From Bacteroidales bacterium UBA1077 (GTDB lineage Bacteria; Bacteroidota; Bacteroidia; Bacteroidales; UBA932), in assembly GCA_002314195.1 (NCBI GenBank), contig DCCQ01000119.1, positions 1 through 23,328 on the forward strand: a DNA stretch of 23,328 bases, in the 5' to 3' direction. The notes beneath the pieces are model-generated. The model was not told where the DNA came from. It ran no database searches and worked only from the letters and a program-made list of their open reading frames with translations. A program made the position numbers and the translations under genes. Positions 1 to 8,307 of the stretch are shown here, in pieces. Within the stretch, counting starts at the first letter, position 1. Each line of letters starts with the position of its first letter.

Positions 1-33
1 ACGCACTTCTTCGGATGCTTACTAAACAACAAT

Positions 34-55
34 CACTTCGACAAGCTCAGTGACC
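34..55. repeat. Dispersed-repeat-like motif (single copy)
   Basis: The sequence reads CACTTCGACAAGCTCAGTGA followed by CC. It has 4-bp inverted ends (CACT/AGTG). The core TTCGACAAGCTCAG recurs as an intergenic palindromic motif in many bacterial genomes. Only one copy is present here, so calling it a repeat rests on recall of the motif and not on this window. It lies downstream of the frdB terminator. Confidence 0.3.
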
Positions 56-56
56 G

Positions 57-92
57 AAAAAAAAGGTCGGAAAAGCAAACGCATTTCCGACC
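57..92 (-). terminator. Intrinsic terminator of ruvB-frdAB block
   Basis: Read on the minus strand, a perfect 9-bp stem (GGTCGGAAA / TTTCCGACC, arms at 84-92 and 65-73) with a 10-nt loop is followed directly by eight T (64-57). It starts 22 nt after the frdB stop codon. This is a textbook rho-independent terminator, and it shows that no further gene is co-transcribed downstream of frdB. Confidence 0.9.
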
Positions 93-114
93 TAAAATAT
101 TCAGTGATAAAGTA

Positions 115-894
115 TTACTCAGAGAACTTTGCCTTGAGAAACTCACGGTTGAGGCGGGCGATGTGGTCGATGGAGATGCCTTTTGGACATTCCATTTCAC
201 AGGCGCGGGTGTTGGTGCAGTTGCCGAAGCCGAGTTCTTCCATCTTTGCGACCATATTCCTGGCCCTTCTGGCAGCCTCTGGACGACCCTGAGGGAGCAG
301 AGCGAGGGAACTTACCCTTGCGGCCACAAACAGCATCGCAGAGCCGTTTTTACAGGTTGCAACGCAGGCACCGCAACCTACGCAGGCGGCAGCGTCCATG
401 CTCTTCTCAGCGTTCTCGTGAGAGATAAGAATGTTGTTGGCATCCTGGGCGGAACCAGTTCTGACAGAGATGAATCCTCCAGCCTGAAGGATCTTGTCGA
501 AAGCGCTGCGGTCAACAACCAAGTCCTTGATTATAGGAAAAGCAGCGCTTCTGAAAGGCTCTACAGTGATGGTAGCGCCATCCTTGAAGTGACGCATGAA
601 AAGCTGACAGGTGGTGACGTGATCGTCCGGACCGTGCGCGCGACCGTCAACGAACAACGAGCAGGCACCGCAGATACCCTCGCGGCAGTCGTGGTCGAAA
701 GACACAGGACCGCTGCTCTGGCAGCCCCTGTCAACGGCTACTGGATCGTTACCCTCACGGATCAGCTGTTCATTGAGGATGTCAAGCATTTCGAGGAAAG
801 AGGCGTCCTCCTCTATTCCGGAAATATGATAAGTCTCAAAATAACCTTGTTCCTTGGCGTTCTTCTGACGCCATATCTTAAGATTGAAATCCAT
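115..894 (-). CDS. frdB: Fumarate reductase/succinate dehydrogenase iron-sulfur subunit
   Basis: This is the 259-aa electron-transfer subunit of complex II. It passes electrons between the FAD of FrdA and the membrane quinone pool on the cytoplasmic face. Three cluster sites are visible: [2Fe-2S] at C70, C75, C78 and C96; a ferredoxin-like C171-x2-C174-x2-C177-x3-C181; and C226, C232 and C236-Pro. The last two groups together hold the [4Fe-4S] (C171, C174, C177, C236) and [3Fe-4S] (C181, C226, C232) centres. Length and motif order match the Bacteroidetes FrdB/SdhB type. The ATG lies 8 nt after the frdA stop, so the two are co-transcribed, and a strong terminator follows. Sequence alone cannot fix the physiological direction. 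Fumarate reduction is usual in anaerobic Bacteroidales, hence the symbol. Confidence 0.95.
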   Translation of the reverse strand: MDFNLKIWRQKNAKEQGYFETYHISGIEEDASFLEMLDILNEQLIREGNDPVAVDRGCQSSGPVSFDHDCREGICGACSLFVDGRAHGPDDHVTTCQLFMRHFKDGATITVEPFRSAAFPIIKDLVVDRSAFDKILQAGGFISVRTGSAQDANNILISHENAEKSMDAAACVGCGACVATCKNGSAMLFVAARVSSLALLPQGRPEAARRARNMVAKMEELGFGNCTNTRACEMECPKGISIDHIARLNREFLKAKFSE

Positions 895-902
895 AGCCGA
901 TT

Positions 903-2849
903 CTAGTCTTTATAATTTCTTGTTTTAACTTCGATGAACTCGTACTTGAGAGGCTCCTTGTGAAGCTCAGGCTCCTGGCCTTCTCCCTTGTACTCCCAAG
1001 CGGCGACATACATGTAGTTGGCGTCGTCTCTCTTGGCCTCCCCTTCCTCGGTCTGGCTCTCAACACGGAAGTGACCACCGCAGGACTCGTTCCTGTTCAG
1101 GGCGTCACGGGCCATGAGCTCACCAATCTCGAAGAAGTCCTCAAGCCTGAGAGCCTTCTCAAGCTCCTGGTTGAACTGATACTGCTCTCCAGGAACGCAG
1201 ACGTCCTTGTAGAACACAGCCTTTAGGTCGTTGATTTCCTTGATGGCCTTCTTCAGACCTTCCTCACTGCGGGCCATTCCGACATACTCCCACATGATGT
1301 TTCCAAGCTTCTTATGGATAGAGTCAACAGTCTGCTTGCCCTTGATGGAGAAGAGTCTGTCGATTCTGGCTTGAACATCCTTCTCGGCCTTGTCGAAGGC
1401 AGGGTTGTTGATGTCAGTCTTAGGCTCAGCGAACTTGTGTGAAAGGTAGTCAGCGATGGTGACAGGCAGCACGAAGTAACCGTCAGCAAGACCCTGCATG
1501 AGGGCGGATGCGCCAAGACGGTTTCCACCGTGGTCAGAGAAGTTGGCCTCACCGATGGCGTAGAGTCCAGGGATGGTTGTCTGAAGATCGTAGTCAACCC
1601 AGATGCCACCCATGGTGTAGTGGATGGCAGGATAAATCATCATAGGCTCCTCCCAAGGGCTTACGTTATTGATCTTGAAGTACATGTCGAAGAGGTTGCC
1701 GTAACGCTCCTGTACCCTCTGATGACCGAGACGCTTGATGGCATCGGAGAAGTCGAGGAACACAGCGAGACCGGTCTCGTTGACACCGAATCCGGCGTCA
1801 CATCTCTCCTTGGCCGCACGGGAAGCCACGTCACGAGGAACGAGGTTACCGAACGCAGGATAACGACGCTCGAGATAGTAGTCACGATCCTCCTCAGGAA
1901 TCTGTGAAGGCTTTATCTCGTGCCTGCGGAGCTTCATCACATCCTCCATCTTCTTAGGCACCCAAATACGTCCGTCGTTACGCAGCGACTCTGACATAAG
2001 GGTCAACTTGCACTGCTGCTCACCGTGTACAGGGATGCAGGTAGGGTGGATCTGAGCGAAGCAAGGATTTGCGAAATATGCTCCTTTCTTGTAGCACTGC
2101 CATGCGGCCGAACCGTTGCTGTTCATGGCGTTGGTGGAAAGGAAGTAGGTGTTGCCGTAGCCACCGGTGGCGATCACAACGGCATGGGCGCCGAATCTCT
2201 CAAGCTTGCCGGTCACGAGGTTGCGGGCGATGATACCCTTTGCCTGTCCGTCGATGATGACGAGGTCAAGCATCTCATGGCGAGGATAGCTGGTCACAGT
2301 ACCGGCAGCAATCTGGCGGTTGAGAGCGGCGTAGGCACCCAAAAGAAGCTGCTGACCGGTTTGTCCCCTGGCATAGAACGTACGGCTTACCTGAACACCT
2401 CCGAATGAACGGTTGGCGAGGTAGCCGCCGTACTCACGGGCGAAAGGAACACCCTGTGCGACGCACTGGTCGATAATGGCCGCGCTGACCTCGGCGAGAC
2501 GATAGACATTCGCCTCACGGCTGCGGTAGTCGCCTCCCTTGATTGTGTCGTAGAAGAGACGATAGACAGCGTCATTGTCATTCTGATAGTTCTTAGCGGC
2601 ATTGATACCCCCCTGGGCGGCGATGGAGTGCGCGCGGCGAGGTGAGTCACTGATGCAGAAAACCTTGACATTGTAGCCAAGCTCACCGAGAGTAGCGGCT
2701 GCGGAAGCGCCTCCAAGTCCGGTACCGACAACGATGACTTCAAGCTTTCTTCTGTTGTTCGGATTGACGAGTCGGAGTTCCGACTTACGTTTGGTCCATT
2801 TCTCGGCCAAAGGACCGTCAGGAATCTTTGAGATTAATTTATCGGCCAT
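903..2849 (-). CDS. frdA: Fumarate reductase/succinate dehydrogenase flavoprotein subunit
   Basis: This is the 648-aa catalytic subunit that interconverts fumarate and succinate. The N-terminal dinucleotide fold has G42-x-G44-x2-G47. The stretch HSIAAQGG (74-81) carries the His expected to hold FAD covalently (H74, by analogy with E. coli SdhA H45). The motifs HPTCIP, PAIHYTMGGI and GLYAIGEANFSDHGGNRLGA mark the active-site and capping regions of the family. The N-terminal extension (SKIPDGPLAEKW) and length are those of the Bacteroides-type enzyme, which pairs with a single di-haem FrdC. That subunit is not encoded between this gene and ruvB. The 143-bp upstream gap shows no convincing promoter: the closest is TATATTTC at 2960-2967, without a -33 box. 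Read-through from ruvB is therefore possible. Confidence 0.96.
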   Translation of the reverse strand: MADKLISKIPDGPLAEKWTKRKSELRLVNPNNRRKLEVIVVGTGLGGASAAATLGELGYNVKVFCISDSPRRAHSIAAQGGINAAKNYQNDNDAVYRLFYDTIKGGDYRSREANVYRLAEVSAAIIDQCVAQGVPFAREYGGYLANRSFGGVQVSRTFYARGQTGQQLLLGAYAALNRQIAAGTVTSYPRHEMLDLVIIDGQAKGIIARNLVTGKLERFGAHAVVIATGGYGNTYFLSTNAMNSNGSAAWQCYKKGAYFANPCFAQIHPTCIPVHGEQQCKLTLMSESLRNDGRIWVPKKMEDVMKLRRHEIKPSQIPEEDRDYYLERRYPAFGNLVPRDVASRAAKERCDAGFGVNETGLAVFLDFSDAIKRLGHQRVQERYGNLFDMYFKINNVSPWEEPMMIYPAIHYTMGGIWVDYDLQTTIPGLYAIGEANFSDHGGNRLGASALMQGLADGYFVLPVTIADYLSHKFAEPKTDINNPAFDKAEKDVQARIDRLFSIKGKQTVDSIHKKLGNIMWEYVGMARSEEGLKKAIKEINDLKAVFYKDVCVPGEQYQFNQELEKALRLEDFFEIGELMARDALNRNESCGGHFRVESQTEEGEAKRDDANYMYVAAWEYKGEGQEPELHKEPLKYEFIEVKTRNYKD

Positions 2850-2992
2850 ATTCTGAATATGTTATTTATAAAATTCCAAATGAAATCGCAATAAGTCTGC
2901 AATTTTAGTCATTTTTCTCGTAATCAGCAATTTTATAAGCCATTTTCGGCGACTAAACCGAAATATACCATTTGACAGTCACATTGAATATC

Positions 2993-4024
2993 TTAAAATA
3001 GAGTCGCTTCCTCATCTTTCTTTGATTCAAGTTCAGCATCAAGACCAAGATGATGATAGGCCATCTCGGTCGCAACCCTTCCCCTCTGGGTGCGGACAAT
3101 GAAGCCTTCTTTGATAAGGAATGGCTCATAGACCTCCTCGAAAGTGCCTTGATCCTCACTGATGGCGGTGGCTATGGTGTTGGCCCCGACAGGACCACCT
3201 TTGAATGTGGTGATGATCGTGCGGAGAATCTTGTTGTCTATGGAGTCCAGTCCCCTCTTGTCAATCTTCAGTTTGTCAAGGGCGTAGCGGGATATGTTAA
3301 GGTCTATGTGTCCGTCCCCCATCACCTGGGCGAAATCACGGACTCTCTTGAGCAGAGCATTGGCTATACGTGGAGTTCCGCGGCTTCTCAAGGCAATCTC
3401 CTTGGCTGCCTCATCGTCAATCGTAACGTTAAGGATGCGCGCGCTTCGGCGTACGATGCGGATCAAGTCTGAAGTGTCGTAATATTCAAGGGCACAATTG
3501 ATTCCGAATCTTTCGCGAAGTGGTGCGGTAAGCAGGCCGCTCCGGGTCGTCGCCCCCACAAGGGTGAACGGATTGAGGGAAATCCGGACTGACCTCGCGC
3601 CTGGCCCCTTGTCTATCATGATGTCGATCACGTAGTCCTCCATGGCTGAATAAAGGTATTCCTCCACCTCCGGCGAGAGGCGATGGATCTCGTCGATGAA
3701 GAGCACATCACCAGTGTCCAAAGAGGTAAGAAGACCGGCAAGATCCCCAGGCTTGTCGAGGACCGGTCCTGAAGTAACCTTCATGTTGACGCCCATCTCG
3801 TTTGCGATGATGTGCGCGAGGGTGGTCTTTCCCAGTCCGGGAGGCCCGTGAAAGAGCACATGGTCAAGGGCTTCGCCCCTCATCTTTGCCGCTTTTACAT
3901 AGACGTTAAGGTTGGACACAATCTCCTTCTGCCCCGTGAAATCTTCCAGTCCCTGCGGGCGGATTATTCCGTCCAAATCCTTATCTTTGCCTGCGTTTGT
4001 GCTGTGCGGATCAAATTCTGTCAT
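2993..4024 (-). CDS. ruvB: Holliday junction branch-migration helicase RuvB
   Basis: This 343-aa AAA+ motor drives RuvA-bound Holliday junctions during recombinational repair. Walker A is GPPGLGKTT (60-68) and Walker B is FIDEIH (109-114, D111/E112). Sensor 1 is GATTR, and the LRERFG segment carries the arginine finger. A C-terminal winged helix includes FIVRTQRGR. Length is normal for the family. ruvA and ruvC are not adjacent, as is common in Bacteroidota. The gene diverges from mfd, another repair gene, across an AT-rich gap. A well-formed Bacteroidetes promoter lies just upstream (4046-4077). frdA follows after 143 bp on the same strand. Confidence 0.97.
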   Translation of the reverse strand: MTEFDPHSTNAGKDKDLDGIIRPQGLEDFTGQKEIVSNLNVYVKAAKMRGEALDHVLFHGPPGLGKTTLAHIIANEMGVNMKVTSGPVLDKPGDLAGLLTSLDTGDVLFIDEIHRLSPEVEEYLYSAMEDYVIDIMIDKGPGARSVRISLNPFTLVGATTRSGLLTAPLRERFGINCALEYYDTSDLIRIVRRSARILNVTIDDEAAKEIALRSRGTPRIANALLKRVRDFAQVMGDGHIDLNISRYALDKLKIDKRGLDSIDNKILRTIITTFKGGPVGANTIATAISEDQGTFEEVYEPFLIKEGFIVRTQRGRVATEMAYHHLGLDAELESKKDEEATLF

Positions 4025-4045
4025 CAGAAAGTGTTTTAATCAGTA

Positions 4046-4077
4046 CAAAGATAGTGAAAACCGCCGGAAGAACGAAA
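4046..4077 (-). promoter_or_regulatory. Bacteroidetes-type promoter for ruvB
   Basis: On the minus strand the -7 element TATCTTTG (4053-4046) matches TAnnTTTG exactly. A -33-like TTTC (4077-4074; consensus TTTG) lies at a 20-nt spacer, within the usual 19-21. Transcription would start near 4040, leaving a leader of about 15 nt before the ruvB ATG. Confidence 0.65.
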
Positions 4078-4100
4078 GCGGCTTTCAACACGGCAACAAC

Positions 4101-4334
4101 AAAATCAAAAGTAAATTAATATAAAAGGATATATTCAAATAGATTTTTGATTCTATATGGGTTGTTAATATGTTGATAACTTAATATTAGGATTGAAAAT
4201 CAATATATTATAAATCAGTTGGATTGTTGGTTACATTATTGAAAACCTTTTGATTGATTGTTGAAAAGCCTCTGTCTTCGGGAAACCAACATTCAGAAAG
4301 GTGTTTTCAACAGGGTTTTCAACAGCTTTTAAAC
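4101..4334. other. AT-rich intergenic region, candidate replication origin (oriC)
   Basis: This is the core of the 310-bp gene-free stretch (4025-4334) between divergent ruvB and mfd. By my count, bases 4101-4260 hold 33 G/C in 160 (about 21%), far below the surrounding genes, which suits a duplex-unwinding element. Four 9-mers fit the degenerate DnaA-box pattern TTnTnnACA: TTATCAACA on the minus strand at 4171-4179, TTTTCAACA on the minus strand at 4259-4267, and TTTTCAACA on the plus strand at 4304-4312 and 4316-4324. Genes on either side are transcribed away from the region, as expected of leading strands leaving an origin. dnaA is not in the window; in Bacteroidota oriC need not be next to dnaA. 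The alternative is simply an AT-rich double promoter region for mfd and ruvB. Confidence 0.45.
4303..4326 (+). repeat. Tandem 12-bp repeat, DnaA-box-like
   Basis: Two head-to-tail units, GTTTTCAACAGG (4303-4314) and GTTTTCAACAGC (4315-4326), match at 11 of 12 positions. Each contains TTTTCAACA, a two-mismatch relative of the DnaA box TTATCCACA. They end 8 bp before the mfd ATG, so they lie in its leader if transcription starts upstream. Confidence 0.6.
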
Positions 4335-7300
4335 ATGATTCAGGCACCTATGTTGATAAGTTCGGCATCATCCGAAAAACTCTCCGGGAAACTTCTCTCG
4401 GGGAAAGAAATCTACTGTAAGGGACTATTCCTTTCGGCCAGATGGTTTATTGTCTCTCAGGTCGCTTCGAGTGGCACGAATGTCATTGTGCTTCCTGACC
4501 GCGAGAGCGCTGAATATTGCTGCTCGGACCTTTATGCCCTTACTGACGGAGACATCGTCTTTTACTTGCCTGACAGCGGCAAAGGCGTGGAGAGAAGCAA
4601 CTACAAGTCTTCCCTCGGAGTACAGAGGACTTCTGCGGTCGGTAAGATTCTGTCCAACGCCGACAACTCATCCAGATTGTTCTTTGTGACTTATCCAGAG
4701 GCACTTGTTGAACTTGTACCTGCTCCTGATAAGATCAGCGCTTCTCTGCTTAAGATTTCACAAGGACAGGAAATATCCCATGACTCGATCCGTGATATTC
4801 TTTCGGGGCAAGGGTTCGAGAAAGCGGATTTCGTTTCCGCGCCAGGACAATATTCAATAAGGGGATCCATCATAGACATATTTTCATATTCATTCAACTA
4901 CCCCTACAGGATATCATTCTTCGGGGATGAGGTTGAGAAGATCCATGTGTTTGACTGCAACACACAACTTTCGGTAGAGGAAAGGAAAGAGGTTGAGATA
5001 TTCCCTGATCTGGCGGCCGGGACTTCCGAGTCTGAAGGAGTGAGTCTTGCAAGCCTGTTTCCGGAAAGGACGGTTGTTTGGCTTGACTCTTCGGATATGT
5101 ACAAGGACAGGGGCTTCTTTCATGAACTTGAAAGGTTCAGAAGAGTGTTTCTGGAGATTCCTCTTGGCGTTGATCCTGATGATGTTGTGCCATTCAACAT
5201 AACTCCGCAGCCGGCATTCAACAAGAACTTTGAACTCCTTACCGCGGACATCCGTCAGAACATGGAGCATGGGTACAGGGTGTTCATATTCAGTGACAAA
5301 AACTCTCAGATAGAGCGGTTGAAATCTATTCTGATCGAGAACAGCGGGTTGGTGCCGGAGTTTGTGGCTGGAAAGAACATCCATTCAGGATTCATCGATC
5401 AGGAAGACAGGATCTGCTGCTACTCCGACCATGAGATTTTCGACAGGTTCCACAGGGTCAGCGTCAGGAGAACGGTGGAGAAGAGTGAGCAGTTGACGCT
5501 TAATGACCTGACCGCTTTTAATATAGGAGATTACGTGGTTCACATCGACCATGGTGTCGGAGTGTTCGGAGGTCTTGTCAGGATGAAGGACGACAGGGGC
5601 AGGATGCACGAGGTCGTGAAGTTGATGTACAAGGACGGGGATGTCGTTTTTGTGTCCGTGCATTCTCTCAACAAGATATCGCGCTTCCGCTCGAAGGATG
5701 GAGTTCCTCCTAAGGTGAACAAATTGGGATCAAAGACTTGGCAGAACCTCAAGCTGAGCGCCAAGTCAAAAATCAAGGACATCGCGAAGGATCTGATTCA
5801 ACTCTACGCCAAGCGTAAGACTACAAAAGGATTCGCCTACTCCCCCGACGGTTACCTTCAGGAAGAGCTTGAGTCTTCGTTTATGTACGAGGACACTCCC
5901 GATCAGGAGTCGGCCAATAAGGCTGTGAAGAGGGACATGGAGGACAGCAGCCCTATGGACAGGCTTGTCTGCGGGGATGTCGGTTTCGGAAAGACTGAGA
6001 TTGCCATCAGGGCGGCTTTCAAGGCTGTGACCGACGGTAAACAAGTGGCTGTTCTTGTGCCTACAACCATCCTTTCACTTCAACACTACACCACTTTCTC
6101 ATCTCGGCTTAAAGATTTCCCTTGCACCATCGATTATGTCAGCAGGCTGCGTACAGCGAAGGAAATCAATGATATAAAGGATAGGCTAAAGAACGGTCAG
6201 CTTGACATTGTCATTGGTACGCACAAACTGCTTGGCAAAGGGTTTGACTTCAAGGATCTCGGGTTGCTGATCATCGATGAGGAACAGAAGTTCGGTGTAT
6301 CAACTAAAGAGAAACTGCGTCAGGTCAAGGCTTCTGTGGACACTTTGACTCTTACCGCGACTCCTATTCCCCGTACCTTGCAGTTCTCATTGCTCGGGGC
6401 AAGAGACCTGTCGATCATCAACACTCCCCCGCCGAACAGGATTCCGACTCAGACAGAGATAATCCTGTTTGACAAGGATGAGATAAGGAGCATCATAAAC
6501 TATGAACTGAACCGAGGCGGGCAGCTGTTCTTCATTCATAACAAGGTTGAAGAACTGCCGTCCATCCATGAGATACTTCACAGGCTTGTTCCTGACATGA
6601 AAATCTGTGTGGCTCACGGTCAGATGGAAGCGAAAGAGTTGGAAAACAAGATGTTGGACTTTATACGTGGAGACTACGACATGCTACTCTGCACCACGAT
6701 AATCGAGAACGGACTTGACATCCCGAACGCTAACACCATCATCATAAATCAGGCGCAGAACATCGGACTTAGTGACCTGCATCAGCTCCGTGGTCGTGTC
6801 GGAAGGTCTGACAGAAAGGCTTTTTGCTATCTGATTGTCCCTCCCCTTGTCACGATTACTGATGACGCGCGAAGAAGGCTCAAGGCCATCGAGGAGTTTT
6901 CTGACCTTGGCAGTGGGTTCAACATCGCCATGCAGGATCTGGACATCCGCGGTGCCGGAAACCTGCTCGGTGCCGAACAGAGCGGCTTCATCACTGACAT
7001 GGGGTACGAGACCTATCAGAAGATACTCGCGGAGGCAATGGAAGAACTCGGTGTCGAGACAGGAATGCCAACGGCTCACACCGACGAATCATTTGTCGAG
7101 GACTGCACGATCGAGACCGATCAGCCAGCCATGATTCCAGATTCATACATCGATATAACAGCCGAAAAAATAAGAATATACAAGCAGCTTGACAGCATGA
7201 CCAGCGACAAGGAAATCGACCGGATCAAGGCTCAGCTCGTGGATCGTTTCGGAGATATGCCTTCTGAAGTTTACAACCTCTTTGATGTTGTGAAGATCAG

Positions 7301-7544
7301 GAACCTTGGAGGAAAACTGGGATTCGAGAAAATCATAATCAAGAACGGAATGATGATCATGTTTTTCATATCCAACCAGATGTCGCCTTATTTCAAATCC
7401 AAGACATTTTTGGGAATATTGCAGAACATCAATTCGAACGACCGTCTGTTCAATCTAAAGCAATCTGAAGGAAAACTCAAGATAGTGAGCCGTGGAATAG
7501 ATTCTTTGCCGAAAGCTCTCCAGACTCTGAATATATTGAAATAA
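4335..7544 (+). CDS. mfd: Transcription-repair coupling factor Mfd
   Basis: This ATP-dependent translocase removes RNA polymerase stalled at DNA lesions and recruits UvrA. The open frame reaches back to a TTG at 4254, but its first ATG is 4335, giving 1069 aa. The extra 27 codons overlap the repeat-rich gap and are not family-like. Domains in order: a UvrB-homology region (about 1-300, with PGQYSIRGSIIDIFSY near 170); a CarD-like RNA-polymerase-interaction domain (about 394-490, starting GDYVVHIDHGVGVF); and a RecG-like SF2 translocase with Walker A GDVGFGKTE (547-555), DEEQ box (648-651) and a TRG-type segment (DLDIRGAGNLLG, about 870). The C-terminal regulatory domain is complete. It diverges from ruvB. 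Its stop lies inside the promoter region of coaX. Confidence 0.96.
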   Translation: MIQAPMLISSASSEKLSGKLLSGKEIYCKGLFLSARWFIVSQVASSGTNVIVLPDRESAEYCCSDLYALTDGDIVFYLPDSGKGVERSNYKSSLGVQRTSAVGKILSNADNSSRLFFVTYPEALVELVPAPDKISASLLKISQGQEISHDSIRDILSGQGFEKADFVSAPGQYSIRGSIIDIFSYSFNYPYRISFFGDEVEKIHVFDCNTQLSVEERKEVEIFPDLAAGTSESEGVSLASLFPERTVVWLDSSDMYKDRGFFHELERFRRVFLEIPLGVDPDDVVPFNITPQPAFNKNFELLTADIRQNMEHGYRVFIFSDKNSQIERLKSILIENSGLVPEFVAGKNIHSGFIDQEDRICCYSDHEIFDRFHRVSVRRTVEKSEQLTLNDLTAFNIGDYVVHIDHGVGVFGGLVRMKDDRGRMHEVVKLMYKDGDVVFVSVHSLNKISRFRSKDGVPPKVNKLGSKTWQNLKLSAKSKIKDIAKDLIQLYAKRKTTKGFAYSPDGYLQEELESSFMYEDTPDQESANKAVKRDMEDSSPMDRLVCGDVGFGKTEIAIRAAFKAVTDGKQVAVLVPTTILSLQHYTTFSSRLKDFPCTIDYVSRLRTAKEINDIKDRLKNGQLDIVIGTHKLLGKGFDFKDLGLLIIDEEQKFGVSTKEKLRQVKASVDTLTLTATPIPRTLQFSLLGARDLSIINTPPPNRIPTQTEIILFDKDEIRSIINYELNRGGQLFFIHNKVEELPSIHEILHRLVPDMKICVAHGQMEAKELENKMLDFIRGDYDMLLCTTIIENGLDIPNANTIIINQAQNIGLSDLHQLRGRVGRSDRKAFCYLIVPPLVTITDDARRRLKAIEEFSDLGSGFNIAMQDLDIRGAGNLLGAEQSGFITDMGYETYQKILAEAMEELGVETGMPTAHTDESFVEDCTIETDQPAMIPDSYIDITAEKIRIYKQLDSMTSDKEIDRIKAQLVDRFGDMPSEVYNLFDVVKIRNLGGKLGFEKIIIKNGMMIMFFISNQMSPYFKSKTFLGILQNINSNDRLFNLKQSEGKLKIVSRGIDSLPKALQTLNILK

Positions 7545-7558
7545 AATTGCTATCTTTG
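7526..7558 (+). promoter_or_regulatory. Bacteroidetes-type promoter for the coaX operon
   Basis: The -7 element TATCTTTG (7551-7558) is an exact TAnnTTTG match. TCTG (7526-7529) stands 21 nt upstream as a -33-like box with one mismatch to TTTG. The element overlaps the last codons of mfd. The expected start near 7565 leaves a leader of about 14 nt before the coaX ATG. Confidence 0.6.
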
Positions 7559-7578
7559 AAAGTTTGTCCATTTAGACA

Positions 7579-8307
7579 ATGCCGAATCTTTTGGTAGAAA
7601 TAGGAAACACGGCTCTTAAGGCCGCTTGGTCCGAAGGAGTCACCCTCGGAAAGACTTTTCGTTATCAGGGCGAGAAGATGTTTGACTATGTAGATTTGCT
7701 TGTGGAGAAGGAGAAGCCTGCTGTGATGGTCATATCATCTACGATAGAGATCGGTAGCGATGAAGAGGAAAAACTCCGCTCTAAATGCGGAACCCTTGTG
7801 GTTCTGGACGAAAAACACACAGATGTGGCCTGTGAATATGACTTGCCGGCTTACCTGAGTCCTGACAGGGTCGCCTCTGTGATTGCGGCCAGGCATCTTT
7901 TTAAGGGCAAGGGCAGCATGGTATTCGATTTCGGAACCACTCTTACGATTGATGTTATAGAGCCTGACGGGGAATATGCTGGAGGTAACATTTCACCGGG
8001 CTTCAGGACAAGGTTCAAGTCTCTTTCAAGATATTCAAGAACACTTCCTTTGCTTGACACTCCCCTTTCTGTCAGACAGACAGGTAATTCGCTCAAATCA
8101 TCCATAGAGTCCGGGGTTGTGTCAGGCATAATGTTTGAAATAGAGGGTTACCTGTCTTTATTTCCCGAAAAAATAATTGTTTTTACGGGAGGAGATGCTT
8201 TATATTTTGCAAAAAGAATGAAAAACTCCATCTTTGCAGTCTGCAATCTTGTACTGATGGGGTTGGCCTTAATAGCTGACAAGTATTATGTTGAAAAGAA
8301 CGGTTAG
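7579..8307 (+). CDS. coaX: Type III pantothenate kinase
   Basis: This enzyme phosphorylates pantothenate, the first step of coenzyme A synthesis, in the cytoplasm. At 242 aa it has the size and ASKHA-fold motifs of CoaX: an N-terminal EIGNT phosphate loop (7-11), SPDRVA (94-99, with the conserved D96-R97), FDFGTTLTID (116-125, D117 the expected catalytic Asp), GGNISPGFRTRFKSL (135-149) and TGGDA (203-207). The first motif is normally DxGNT, so Glu7 is a substitution at a conserved position. The gene opens an operon. The next ORF begins 20 bp inside its 3' end in another frame, which implies translational coupling. Type III enzymes are known to resist feedback by CoA. Confidence 0.92.
   Translation: MPNLLVEIGNTALKAAWSEGVTLGKTFRYQGEKMFDYVDLLVEKEKPAVMVISSTIEIGSDEEEKLRSKCGTLVVLDEKHTDVACEYDLPAYLSPDRVASVIAARHLFKGKGSMVFDFGTTLTIDVIEPDGEYAGGNISPGFRTRFKSLSRYSRTLPLLDTPLSVRQTGNSLKSSIESGVVSGIMFEIEGYLSLFPEKIIVFTGGDALYFAKRMKNSIFAVCNLVLMGLALIADKYYVEKNG

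Noticed and set aside
163..906. 247-codon open frame on the plus strand over frdB
   Set aside because: It lies entirely antisense to frdB, whose cysteine motifs are intact. The translated product has no recognisable domain.
2944..2963. 6-bp hairpin TTTCGG...CCGAAA between ruvB and frdA
   Set aside because: The stem is short and no T-run follows on the minus strand, so I cannot support it as a terminator separating ruvB from frdA.
4254..4334. N-terminal extension of Mfd from a TTG codon
   Set aside because: The 27 extra residues are encoded by the DnaA-box-like repeats, do not resemble Mfd N-termini, and the ATG at 4335 gives a normal-length protein.
4914..5384. 156-codon minus-strand frame inside mfd
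   Set aside because: Antisense to the UvrB-homology region of mfd. It has no start signals or family resemblance.
8289..8297. TGTTGAAAA (DnaA-box-like) at the start of the outer-membrane barrel gene, and another at 18681-18689
   Set aside because: Isolated single copies inside coding sequence, with no AT-rich neighbourhood or clustering.
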